Below, piece after piece: positions 9,007 to 17,134 of a stretch of DNA of 37,832 bases. Source of the stretch: an uncultured Roseburia sp. (GTDB lineage: Bacteria; Bacillota; Clostridia; Lachnospirales; Lachnospiraceae). The notes below the pieces were generated by a model. That model did no database searches. It was not told the origin of the DNA and worked only from the letters and a program-made list of their open reading frames with translations. How positions within the stretch are numbered: the stretch's first letter is position 1; every line of letters starts with the position of its first letter. A program made the translations under genes and the position numbers. The stretch lies in the NCBI GenBank assembly GCA_930989305.1, contig CAKNLF010000009.1, positions 1 to 37,832 of the forward strand, read 5' to 3'.

Positions 9007-9088
9007 CATCTGCTCCGGCTATTTTAACATAACCCAAAAAAAACCGCAAGAAATCATCCTTTTTTATACATAAGGGAATTTTCACATA

Positions 9089-9925
9089 CTAATCTGCAAA
9101 TTCAATTTCATGTCCTCTCCGTTCATCCTCCGGCGGAAGGACCTCATAATTTCCATACACGGATTTCAGGTAGGCTTTATAATCCTGAGGGCAGCGCAGT
9201 TCTATATCTTCAAAAGGAAGCATGCATCCCTTTCCGAACACTTTTTTAGGCACAAATTCTTTTTCCTTATATATGCCGTAAGTATTGCCTGCAATCGCTG
9301 ATTTCTCATAAGAATATTTTCTGCAGAGCCCGTCAAATTTGCGGAATGCTTTCAGGGGATTTACAAGTTTATAACAATTGGTTTTCAGACCGGTCCGAAT
9401 GATCAGCATGTCTTTTTTGCTTCTCTCTTTTCCGGTGCCCATGCATTTATCCATCAGGGAGAAAGCCACCAACTTTCTGGCCCGAAGTATTCTCGCATGA
9501 TGTTTTCGGAATTCATCCGCCTCTTTCGGCATTCCGTCAATAGGCATAATATCAATCCATGCATATACCTGTTTCTTGACAACAGAATCTTTATCATAAA
9601 ACTCTCTTATAAGCTTTACTTCTGTATTTTCGATTTTACAGAAATACGTACGGTACTCATCATCTGTTTCAATGGTTCGCAGACGGAATTTACCCTTCAG
9701 TTCTTTTTTTGCGATTTTCCGGAATCTTTCATAATCCGGCCGGGGCATTCCCATATCCACATCATCATCCCAGGGAATAAATCCCTGATGACGTACTGCT
9801 CCCAGCAAGGTGCCTCCCAAAGCAAAATAGGTGAGATCATATTTCCTGCATATCTCTGTGAATAATTTGATCATTTCCAGGTTAACGGTCTGCAATCTGT
9901 GCATTCCACTGTTTTCTGTATTCAT
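9089..9925 (-). CDS. LicD-family phosphotransferase (copy 1)
   Basis: A 278-residue LicD-family protein. The nucleotidyltransferase-like core shows GGTLLGAVRHQG at 37-48 and W-DDDVD at 52-57, the metal-binding acidic cluster, followed by a second acidic region (AWIDIMPIDG). LicD proteins transfer phosphocholine or related groups from CDP-linked donors onto teichoic acids or capsules in pneumococcus and Haemophilus. No licA/licB/licC genes for choline uptake and activation are in the window, so the transferred group may be another phospho-substituent. RBS GAGGG is 6 bases from ATG. It lies 62 bases downstream of a second LicD gene. Confidence 0.87.
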   Translation of the reverse strand: MNTENSGMHRLQTVNLEMIKLFTEICRKYDLTYFALGGTLLGAVRHQGFIPWDDDVDMGMPRPDYERFRKIAKKELKGKFRLRTIETDDEYRTYFCKIENTEVKLIREFYDKDSVVKKQVYAWIDIMPIDGMPKEADEFRKHHARILRARKLVAFSLMDKCMGTGKERSKKDMLIIRTGLKTNCYKLVNPLKAFRKFDGLCRKYSYEKSAIAGNTYGIYKEKEFVPKKVFGKGCMLPFEDIELRCPQDYKAYLKSVYGNYEVLPPEDERRGHEIEFAD

Positions 9926-9987
9926 AGCTGTCCCTCGTTTTCATTTCAGGTTGTTGTTTATGGCATCTTCCCTGTTTCCGGGAAGTA

Positions 9988-10845
9988 TCATTCGACTTCA
10001 TTTTTTAATTCAATCTTGGTGATTGTATGTTTGTCTTTATGTTCATCACTGGGTGGGATCTGATATTCGCCGTAGAACTGTTTCAGATACGGATCGTACT
10101 GAGCCGGTCCGCTCAGCATAATATCTTCAAACTGATATCTGGCATGATCTCCGAACCATTCTCTTGGCAGAATTTCCTTGTATACATAAGCGCCAAAAAA
10201 ATTCATAACATATTTTGAATCCTCAAATGAAAATTTCTGCAATTTCCTGTCCAGTCTGTCCAGTATCTTTTTACTGTCCATATTTCTTCCCAGTTTTGTT
10301 TTTTGCCCTATCTTGATAATAATACGCTGATACAAGGGCCTCCCCGGCCTCATAAGATTGACCATTTTTTCAAAACAGGAAAAATGATACATAGTGCGCA
10401 CTGCTGATAATCTGGTAAAAAACAGCCAGCGCCGCAGTTTATTGTCCGGAGTGCCGTCCAGAGGGAAAATATCGATCCATGCATTTTCCACCAGGGTATC
10501 GGTATTGGAATCATTATAGATTTCCACACGCCGGTCTACCAGACGGCTGAAATATCTGAGGTATTCTTTATCTTTTTTGTAATTCAGAAATACCATATAA
10601 GAAGGTATTTCCGTCTCTACGATTTCCATAAATTTCTTATAATCTTCCCGGGGCATGCCAATGTCCACATCGTCATCCCAGGGGATAAATCCCTGATGGC
10701 GGATGGCTCCCAGCATAGTTCCTCCGATCATATAATATTTCAAATGATGTTTTTCACAGATACCCGCAAAGGTTTTCAGTAAATTTAATTCATACATCTG
10801 CAACTGACGCAGCATAGAATTATCTTTTTCATTGTATACAGCCAT
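9988..10845 (-). CDS. LicD-family phosphotransferase (copy 2)
   Basis: A 285-residue LicD-family protein. The core has GGTMLGAIRHQG near 41-52, WDDDVD at 56-61 and a downstream AWIDIFPLDG motif. I chose the ATG at 10845 because AAAGGAT lies 7 bases upstream, overlapping the acyltransferase stop codon. The longer in-frame start at 10872 would overlap that gene by 23 bases. It is a divergent paralogue of the neighbouring LicD, similar in the first 80 residues and different after that, which suggests two different decorations or acceptor positions on the same polymer. The transferred group is not known. Confidence 0.87.
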   Translation of the reverse strand: MAVYNEKDNSMLRQLQMYELNLLKTFAGICEKHHLKYYMIGGTMLGAIRHQGFIPWDDDVDIGMPREDYKKFMEIVETEIPSYMVFLNYKKDKEYLRYFSRLVDRRVEIYNDSNTDTLVENAWIDIFPLDGTPDNKLRRWLFFTRLSAVRTMYHFSCFEKMVNLMRPGRPLYQRIIIKIGQKTKLGRNMDSKKILDRLDRKLQKFSFEDSKYVMNFFGAYVYKEILPREWFGDHARYQFEDIMLSGPAQYDPYLKQFYGEYQIPPSDEHKDKHTITKIELKNEVE

Positions 10846-10849
10846 ACTT

Positions 10850-11398
10850 CTATCCTTTATGTTTTTTTTCAAACTGTTCCCAGAGTTTCTTTTCTCCGGA
10901 AGGAGGTTTTACCGGTTTCTTCCGTTTTTCAATCAATTCCGCAAAATCTCCGATCTTCCTGGCAGGATTGCCTCCCACGATCGTTCCGGGCGGCACGTCC
11001 TTTGTCACAATACTTCCGGCTCCGACAATAGCATTGGGACCGATCTTTACTCCCGGAAGTATCACCGTATCCGCTCCTATGAAAACATTGTCCATTACTT
11101 CTATACATCCATACTGTTTGCCGTATTTCTTGTTAAAAATCCCTGACAGAACAATGTCTATCCTGTCATGGTTTACAAACCTGACATTAGTGGCAATGGA
11201 TACGTTATTGTGGATCTTTACAAGCTTCGGATCCGCCGGCATTATCCGTGAATAGTAATATACATTTGTTCCGATTTCCGCCAGTATTTCATGTTTTCGC
11301 AGATATCCGGCCCGGACTTCTCCGTCCCGCATACATTGAAAACGCAGCTTCTGCAAAAACAGGCGATATCGCTTCCACCACTTCTTCAGTTTTTTCAT
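10850..11398 (-). CDS. Hexapeptide-repeat (left-handed beta-helix) acyltransferase
   Basis: A 182-residue protein whose residues about 85-155 form the isoleucine/valine-rich hexapeptide turns of a left-handed beta helix. The end of the helix (GAGSIVTKDVPPGTIVGGNPARKIG) is typical of the CatB/LacA/WcaF-like O-acetyltransferases. A basic N-terminal segment (KKWWKRYR) could associate with the membrane. It sits between the priming sugar transferase (15-base gap) and a LicD gene, so it likely O-acetylates a sugar of the surface polymer. Serine acetyltransferase activity is improbable in this setting. The acceptor is unknown. Confidence 0.8.
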   Translation of the reverse strand: MKKLKKWWKRYRLFLQKLRFQCMRDGEVRAGYLRKHEILAEIGTNVYYYSRIMPADPKLVKIHNNVSIATNVRFVNHDRIDIVLSGIFNKKYGKQYGCIEVMDNVFIGADTVILPGVKIGPNAIVGAGSIVTKDVPPGTIVGGNPARKIGDFAELIEKRKKPVKPPSGEKKLWEQFEKKHKG

Positions 11399-11413
11399 CT
11401 TTCATAACTCCAT

Positions 11414-12847
11414 TTATTCGGCGCCTTTTCTTGCCAGAACAACTTTCACTGTTTTCATGATAATTTTCATATCCTCTTTCAGGCTCCAGTTTTCAATATA
11501 CTTTTCATCCAGCTTTACGATTTCCTCAAAATCCGTAATCCTGTTTCGGCCGCTGACCTGCCACAGGCCGGTGAGGCCGGGCTTAATGGACAGGCGGACT
11601 TTATGACGGATTTCATAATGCTGATATTCGTCCAATGTAGGCGGCCTTGTCCCAACCAGGCTCATATCTCCTTTTAATATATTCCAGAACTGGGGAAATT
11701 CATCAAGGCTGGTCTTACGGATAAAATTGCCGATGCCTTTTCCTTCCCCTTTTTCACAGCCGATGATCCGGGGATCGTTTTTGATTTTAAACATCTGCCC
11801 CTGCATTTCGTTTTTGTCCATCAGCTCTTCTTTTTTCTTTTCCGCATCCATACACATGGACCGGAATTTATACATTTTAAAAACACGTCCGTTCCTTCCC
11901 ACTCTTTCCTGACAGTAAAACGCGGGGCCAGGAGACTGACTTTTGATCGCCGGGGCAAGGAATAAGAACAGCACTCCCGTCATTGCCACCCCAACAAGTC
12001 CGGCAATAATATCTACAAGACGCTTCAGCATTTTCTGCCACAATTCCATTGTATGGATAGCCGTAGTCACAACGGTAAAACCGCCGATCCGTTCCACAAA
12101 TTTGTTGGGCAGTTCATTGCTGAGATAATCCATACCGATGTGTACGCTGATTCCCATGTAGATCATGGTCTTGACTTCGTTTCGATAATTTTCATTATAC
12201 TCCGCGTTCCAGAGCACTTCATCAACCACATGGGTCCTCAGGTACTCTATCAGTTCCGGCATATTGCAGACAACCTTATATTTTCCGATAGGCTGTCCCT
12301 TCATATCGTCATCTATAATGACCAACCCCGCCATGTTAAAACTGTTGTACATACGTTTTCGGAACTTTTCCAGCACATCCGCCGCACAGCTCTTGTAGGT
12401 GACAACCAGCATATAGGGCAGCCCCACACCTTTGCGGATCCGCTTTCTTATGACCTTCTTCCACAGGAACCTTATAATATACGTATATACAATGGACAAC
12501 AGCCAGGTCATGGTGAACACAGATCGTGAAAAGTAAAACGCCTGCTTTGTCATATAGATATACAGCAGCAATACCATAAAGATCAGGGAGTTGTGTACAA
12601 TAACCGCCTGCAGTTCCTTTAAAAATCCCCGTTTCAGGATATTTTTGTAACTGGTATTGAGTGTAGCCACTACAATGTCCACTACGATCAATATAACATT
12701 CAGCCGTATATACAACGGGATCAGAAAGGGAGCGATATGGAATCCGTGTCTCCATGCGCAGGCCGTCAGATATGCAATTTCTATAAAAAGCAGGTCAAAC
12801 AACAGGAAATCCCAGTGTTTCAGCCAGCTTGTTTTTCTTTTCCCCAT
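11414..12847 (-). CDS. Priming undecaprenyl-phosphate sugar-1-phosphate transferase (WbaP/CpsE family)
   Basis: A 477-residue polyprenyl glycosylphosphotransferase. The N-terminal half has four or five hydrophobic helices and a CoA-binding-like domain (about 140-235). The C-terminal catalytic domain has KR-x2-D at 275-279, YKFRSM at 326-331, the Asp382-Glu383 pair, GTRPP at 399-403 and PGLTG at 423-427. These enzymes start polymer assembly by moving a hexose-1-phosphate from a UDP-sugar to undecaprenyl phosphate at the membrane. It is the first gene of the surface-polymer cluster in transcription order. RBS GAGGAT lies 5 bases from the ATG. A strong terminator hairpin ends only 33 bases upstream, leaving almost no room for a dedicated promoter. 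Confidence 0.92.
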   Translation of the reverse strand: MGKRKTSWLKHWDFLLFDLLFIEIAYLTACAWRHGFHIAPFLIPLYIRLNVILIVVDIVVATLNTSYKNILKRGFLKELQAVIVHNSLIFMVLLLYIYMTKQAFYFSRSVFTMTWLLSIVYTYIIRFLWKKVIRKRIRKGVGLPYMLVVTYKSCAADVLEKFRKRMYNSFNMAGLVIIDDDMKGQPIGKYKVVCNMPELIEYLRTHVVDEVLWNAEYNENYRNEVKTMIYMGISVHIGMDYLSNELPNKFVERIGGFTVVTTAIHTMELWQKMLKRLVDIIAGLVGVAMTGVLFLFLAPAIKSQSPGPAFYCQERVGRNGRVFKMYKFRSMCMDAEKKKEELMDKNEMQGQMFKIKNDPRIIGCEKGEGKGIGNFIRKTSLDEFPQFWNILKGDMSLVGTRPPTLDEYQHYEIRHKVRLSIKPGLTGLWQVSGRNRITDFEEIVKLDEKYIENWSLKEDMKIIMKTVKVVLARKGAE

Positions 12848-12879
12848 AATATCCTCTTTTCAGTGATTTTTGGAAACGC

Positions 12880-12914
12880 ATACAGGGGAGGGAGTCCTTC
12901 TCCCTCCCCTGTAT
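12880..12914 (-). terminator. Strong hairpin between leuA and the sugar transferase gene
   Basis: A perfect 15-base-pair stem (12880-12894 with 12900-12914) and a 5-base loop begin 8 bases after the leuA stop. The minus-strand tail after the hairpin is only moderately T-rich. The plus-strand tail contains TTTTTT, so the hairpin may work in both directions. It marks the boundary between the cda/leuA operon and the surface-polymer cluster. Confidence 0.75.
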
Positions 12915-12921
12915 ATGTTTT

Positions 12922-14580
12922 TTATTTCACAATACGGTTCAGAGCGCTGAAGAAACTGCGGATAGAAGCTCTTGTAATATTTGAACTTACTCCTACGCCA
13001 TATGTCTCTTTTCCTGTACGGTTATCCCGCATACGGATATAGGCTGCCGCCTTGGCGTGAGATCCGCTTCCCATAGCATGTTCACTGTAATCCTTAATGC
13101 ATACATCCAGATCCATATGGCTGTTGATCGCTCTTTTTACAGCATCGATCGGGCCGTTTCCTTCTCCTTCCACATGCATATCTTTTCCGTTATATTTATA
13201 ATCCAAACGGATATAAGAATCTTTTTCTCCGATATCTTCTACCTTGATGCGGACAAATTCATAAGGCGTCTTGTTGGTCAGATATTCGCTTTCGAATTTT
13301 TCCATGATCTGTTCCGGAGATACCTCTCCGCCAATCTCTTCTGAAAGCTTCTGGATCACATCAGCGAATTCCTTATGCATTGCTTTTGGCATCTGATATC
13401 CGTATACAGTTTCCATAACAAAGGCAACTCCGCCTTTTCCGGACTGACTGTTGATCCTTACCACCGGTTCATATTTACGTCCTACGTCTGCAGGATCGAT
13501 AGGCAGATAGGGCACTTCCCAAATGCCGTCATTTCTTTCATGAAGGGCTTTCACACCCTTGTTGATAGCATCCTGATGAGACCCTGAGAAAGCTGTAAAT
13601 ACAAGCTTTCCGGCATATGGATGCCGCATATCGATAGACATCTTACTGCATCTTTCGTATACATCTATAATTTCGTTAACGTCTTCTATGTTAAGCTTCG
13701 GATTAATTCCCTGTGAAAACATATTGTAAGCAACGTTCAGGATATCTACATTTCCTGTTCTCTCGCCATTTCCAAAGAGAGTTCCCTCTACCCGGTCCGC
13801 TCCGGCAAGAAGGGCGAGTTCCGTTGCAGCTACGCCAGTTCCCCGGTCGTTGTGGGGATGTACGCTTAAAATGATCTTTTCTCTGTCTTTAAAGTGTTTG
13901 TTCATCCACTCGATCTGGTCCGCATATACGTTAGGCGTATTCATTTCGACTGTAGCCGGCAGGTTGATAATAATCTTATTATCTTCTGTAGGCTGCCATA
14001 CATCCTGCACTGCCGTGCAGATATCAAGGGCAAAATCCATCTCTGTTCCAGTAAAACTTTCCGGGGAATATTCAAGCTGGATTTTTCCATCAAAATTTTT
14101 CGCCCGTTCTTTTACCATTTTTGTTCCGTCTATAGCGATCTGTTTGATTTCTTCCCGGTTCATGTGGAATACAACCTCTCTCTGGAGCGTTGAGGTTGAA
14201 TTGTAAATATGAACGATAACATTTTTTATGCCCTGGATCGCTTCAAATGTCCTGTTGATCAGATGTTCCCGGCACTGGGTCAATACCTGAACCGTTACAT
14301 CATCCGGAATCATATCTTTCTCTACAAGCTCTCTAAGAAAATCATACTCCACCTGAGAGGCAGCCGGAAATCCGATTTCGATTTCCTTGAAGCCCAGTTT
14401 GAGCAGCAGATTGAACATTTCCATTTTTTCTTCTACGTTCATGGGATCGATCAGCGCCTGGTTTCCATCTCTCAGATCCACGCTGCACCAGATCGGCGCT
14501 TTTTCTATTTCTTTATCCGGCCACTCTCTCTCCGGATAATGTAATACCGGTACCCGTTTATACTTCTTATAATTTAACAT
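12922..14580 (-). CDS. leuA: 2-isopropylmalate synthase
   Basis: A 552-residue alpha-isopropylmalate synthase, catalysing condensation of acetyl-CoA with 2-oxoisovalerate, the first committed step of leucine synthesis. The TIM barrel begins with the metal-binding LRDGNQ motif near residues 36-41, and SVHPHNDRG lies around 240. The C-terminal part is the LeuA dimer/regulatory domain. The overall length and the N-terminal extension (HYPEREWPDKEIEKAP) fit the longer LeuA type rather than the roughly 500-residue form. It follows the HPr gene by 33 bases with an AAGGAG RBS, so it is probably the last gene of the cdaA operon. No leucine T-box or attenuator is visible before it, and no other leu genes are present. 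Confidence 0.95.
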   Translation of the reverse strand: MLNYKKYKRVPVLHYPEREWPDKEIEKAPIWCSVDLRDGNQALIDPMNVEEKMEMFNLLLKLGFKEIEIGFPAASQVEYDFLRELVEKDMIPDDVTVQVLTQCREHLINRTFEAIQGIKNVIVHIYNSTSTLQREVVFHMNREEIKQIAIDGTKMVKERAKNFDGKIQLEYSPESFTGTEMDFALDICTAVQDVWQPTEDNKIIINLPATVEMNTPNVYADQIEWMNKHFKDREKIILSVHPHNDRGTGVAATELALLAGADRVEGTLFGNGERTGNVDILNVAYNMFSQGINPKLNIEDVNEIIDVYERCSKMSIDMRHPYAGKLVFTAFSGSHQDAINKGVKALHERNDGIWEVPYLPIDPADVGRKYEPVVRINSQSGKGGVAFVMETVYGYQMPKAMHKEFADVIQKLSEEIGGEVSPEQIMEKFESEYLTNKTPYEFVRIKVEDIGEKDSYIRLDYKYNGKDMHVEGEGNGPIDAVKRAINSHMDLDVCIKDYSEHAMGSGSHAKAAAYIRMRDNRTGKETYGVGVSSNITRASIRSFFSALNRIVK

Positions 14581-14613
14581 GTCTCAATTCTCCTTACTCT
14601 ACAATTTCTTTTC

Positions 14614-14877
14614 TCAGGCTCCAAACCCGTCTTCGATTACAGCAATCACTGTCTCCAGCGCTTCCTGCTCATCCTCTCCTTCGCAGATAATCTCAATCTC
14701 ATCTCCATACCTTACACCTGCGCCCAATACGCTGAGCAGGCTTTTAGCATTGGAAATATTATTACCCCTGCGAAATGTTATATTAGACTGAAAGCGTCTG
14801 GCTGTATCGCATAAAACTCCTGCCGGTCTTAAATGCAGACCTGGGGGATATTTTATCATAAGCTTCCGGCTTACCAT
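14614..14877 (-). CDS. HPr-family phosphocarrier protein
   Basis: An 87-residue HPr-family protein. His15 lies in GLHLRPAG with Arg17 two residues on, and Ser46 is present within NAKS, so both the PEP-dependent and the HPr-kinase phosphorylation sites are conserved. The loop around His15 differs slightly from the common GIHARPA form. It could be the general PTS phosphocarrier or a regulatory HPr-like protein. No ptsI is nearby. It starts 35 bases after cdaR with a GGGGG RBS and precedes leuA by 33 bases, so it is probably co-transcribed with both. Confidence 0.9.
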   Translation of the reverse strand: MVSRKLMIKYPPGLHLRPAGVLCDTARRFQSNITFRRGNNISNAKSLLSVLGAGVRYGDEIEIICEGEDEQEALETVIAVIEDGFGA

Positions 14878-14912
14878 CTTTTTTCCCCCTCATATACACA
14901 GTTTTCACAGTC

Positions 14913-16202
14913 TTACTCTGCGTTTGGATCCGTGTCGGTATTATCTCCGGCATTTCCCGGATCCTGACTCTCCTCTCGCGTCAGTGTCACACGGATCACC
15001 GGTGTTTCAGCTATATCATAATCACCTGTCAGCGTTACGTCAACTGTTTGTGTTCCTTCTTTCAAATCTGACAGATCAGCGCTTCCGGTAATATCGCCGG
15101 CTGAAATTTTGTCCAGATCCCCGGCAAACCCTGTCAGGGACACTTTCACTGTATCATCCAACGCCGCGGCCTGATAGCCCTCCGGGATATTGATCAGATC
15201 GATGTTTGATGAAGGCACTTCAAATGTCCGCTCCGCGCTGGCTTCAATCTCTATTTCCACAGACGCCGTTCCATCCTGGCCCTGCGCCAGCGTAACTCCC
15301 TCCGGCAGATAATCCTCCAGATTTAGTTCAATTGTCTTATCCGCCCGCAATCCTGTAATATTCAGGGCATTCCCCCTGACAAGGATACTTTCTATTCCCT
15401 TCAATGTCTCCGGTCTTCCCTGGATTTTTACTGATTCCGGAGTGCCGCTGATACCTTTCAGCCGATATCCGTCTTCCAGTTTTCCGCTGGTTTCATAATT
15501 TACCGGAACTGTCTTTTGCTGCAGTACTCCCATGGAAATAGTCACTTTATTGCTGCTGAGTGTCAGCCGGTCTTTCGATACTTTGTTGCCTGAACTGTCA
15601 TACAGCATAATCTCCGCCGTCTGCTGTGAATCCGCTTTAAGGGAATTCAATTTTACCTGTACGGAAGCGGTTTTTATGCTGTTTACTACCGATTCCGGCC
15701 CTGTTACTTCCACTGACTCCGGCGCCAGGCTGCTTTCTGACAGCGAATAACCTTTAGGCGGTGTTCCTTCTTCATCCATTTTTATATCAAAAGTTTTAGA
15801 AACCACGTTTTCCACATTCAATTCCACATACTGTGTTCTCTGATTGATCGTCAGCTGATTCGCGTATTTTTGAGCGGTAATGGTAATCGGGATCTGCGAC
15901 ATATTCACAATATCCTGCATATTAGCCACTGCCACAAAATCTTCCGCATCCACCCGTTCGATCACGGACCGCTGGGCGGTTACGGTAAAGGTAATCGTAT
16001 CGGAATCATTCAACACTTCATATGTTTTTCCCATATCTTCCAGATAATCTGCATTTTCGATTGTAACCGGAACAGAAAACACTCTGGTTCTCTCAGGATC
16101 TTCTACATTTACAATGATCAGCCAGAAAATCACCGCGACGATAACCGCCAGTACTTTGAGGCCGAAGTTATTTGTTATGAGCTTTGCTATCTTTTGCAGC
16201 AT
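14913..16202 (-). CDS. cdaR: CdaR-like YbbR-domain regulator of diadenylate cyclase
   Basis: A 429-residue protein with one N-terminal transmembrane helix (about residues 15-33), followed by an extracytoplasmic region of repeated YbbR domains and an Asp/Asn-rich C-terminal tail. CdaR proteins bind the membrane-embedded cyclase CdaA and modulate c-di-AMP synthesis. The start overlaps the end of cdaA by 35 bases, the usual tight cdaA-cdaR arrangement. The YbbR repeats are visible as recurring hydrophobic segments with (S/P)-E-S-V-x-V-x-G-P type turns, near residues 160, 260 and 345. The glmM gene that often follows in other Firmicutes is absent; an HPr gene comes next. Confidence 0.9.
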   Translation of the reverse strand: MLQKIAKLITNNFGLKVLAVIVAVIFWLIIVNVEDPERTRVFSVPVTIENADYLEDMGKTYEVLNDSDTITFTVTAQRSVIERVDAEDFVAVANMQDIVNMSQIPITITAQKYANQLTINQRTQYVELNVENVVSKTFDIKMDEEGTPPKGYSLSESSLAPESVEVTGPESVVNSIKTASVQVKLNSLKADSQQTAEIMLYDSSGNKVSKDRLTLSSNKVTISMGVLQQKTVPVNYETSGKLEDGYRLKGISGTPESVKIQGRPETLKGIESILVRGNALNITGLRADKTIELNLEDYLPEGVTLAQGQDGTASVEIEIEASAERTFEVPSSNIDLINIPEGYQAAALDDTVKVSLTGFAGDLDKISAGDITGSADLSDLKEGTQTVDVTLTGDYDIAETPVIRVTLTREESQDPGNAGDNTDTDPNAE

Positions 16203-17073
16203 CGTTCAGCCTCCTTTTCAGTTTTCCTACGATCGTGTCTCCTTCACTGACAGCCGCAAGCTCTTTCAGCTTTTCTTTCAGCGACTCTGCATCCATATTT
16301 CTGTACAGTGTACCTTCCACTGCCAAAGACACGGATCCTGTTTCCTCCGAAACCACTACTGTCAGCGAATCACTGACTTCGCTGATCCCCACTGCCGCAC
16401 GGTGTCTGGTTCCCAGCTCTTTGCTGAGCCGCATGTTATCGGACAGAGGCAGGTAACAGGTTGCAGAAACGATCCTGTTTCCCCGTATGATGATCGCTCC
16501 ATCGTGAAGAGGCGTATTATGCTCAAATATATTGATCAGAAGCTGGCTGGTCACAATCGCGTCCAGCTCGATCCCGGTACGCACATACTCACTGAGAGAC
16601 GTTTCTTTTTCGATTACGATCAAAGCTCCTGTTTTGACTTTTCCCATTTCAAAGGATGCTTTTACAATTTCGTTTACTGTCTTTTCACTGAATTTATTTT
16701 CTGTATCTTTCTGAAGATTAAAATTAAACAGCGACGCAAAAATATTTTTTCTGCCCAGCTGTTCCAGGGCGCTGCGCAGCTCAGGCTGGAAAATTACAAC
16801 CAGAGCGATCACCGCAACGCTGAAAAGTCTGCTTGCCAGCCACAGGATCGTGTTCATCTGGAAAATTCCCGCAATGGCAAGGAAGATCAAAATAACAAGG
16901 ATTCCGCGAAACAGCATCCATGCTCTGGTATTTTTAAACCACAAAAGGATGTGATAAAGGATAAATGCTATGATAATGATCTCCGCCACATCGGTTTTTG
17001 ATATGGTAGGCATGTTCAGCCAATACAGATATCTGTCTGCCGCCGCATAGATCGGCGCTATCAGTTCACGCAT
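16168..17073 (-). CDS. cdaA: Diadenylate cyclase CdaA
   Basis: A 301-residue membrane diadenylate cyclase that converts two ATP to c-di-AMP. Three hydrophobic helices lie within about residues 28-98, followed by the DAC domain with DGA at 191-193 and GTRHRAA at 221-227, the two ATP-binding motifs. The conserved IFQPELRSALEQLGR linker is at about 94-108. The RBS AAGGAAGTGAG precedes the ATG. It overlaps cdaR and follows a 359-residue membrane protein gene by about 60 bases. c-di-AMP controls potassium and osmolyte balance and cell-wall homeostasis. The last 25 residues are charged and variable. Confidence 0.96.
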   Translation of the reverse strand: MRELIAPIYAAADRYLYWLNMPTISKTDVAEIIIIAFILYHILLWFKNTRAWMLFRGILVILIFLAIAGIFQMNTILWLASRLFSVAVIALVVIFQPELRSALEQLGRKNIFASLFNFNLQKDTENKFSEKTVNEIVKASFEMGKVKTGALIVIEKETSLSEYVRTGIELDAIVTSQLLINIFEHNTPLHDGAIIIRGNRIVSATCYLPLSDNMRLSKELGTRHRAAVGISEVSDSLTVVVSEETGSVSLAVEGTLYRNMDAESLKEKLKELAAVSEGDTIVGKLKRRLNDAAKDSKAHNK

Positions 17074-17134
17074 ATTCTCACTTCCTTTCTGTTATTCTGA
17101 TCCTTTTTCTTTAAGGGCATCAATTCCGGATGTC

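Noticed and set aside
9961-9990. Small hairpin CTTCCC/GGGAAG between the two LicD genes as a terminator
   Set aside because: Only 6 pairs and no T-run on the minus strand; it overlaps the region before the licD copy 1 RBS and is more likely incidental.
12930-14580. T-box or leucine attenuator controlling leuA
   Set aside because: Only 33 bases separate HPr and leuA, and no specifier loop, leucine-rich leader peptide or antiterminator is visible.
16114-17001. Plus-strand open frame of 295 codons opposite cdaA
   Set aside because: It overlaps a certain gene on the other strand, lacks an RBS and promoter, and the translation has no domain features.
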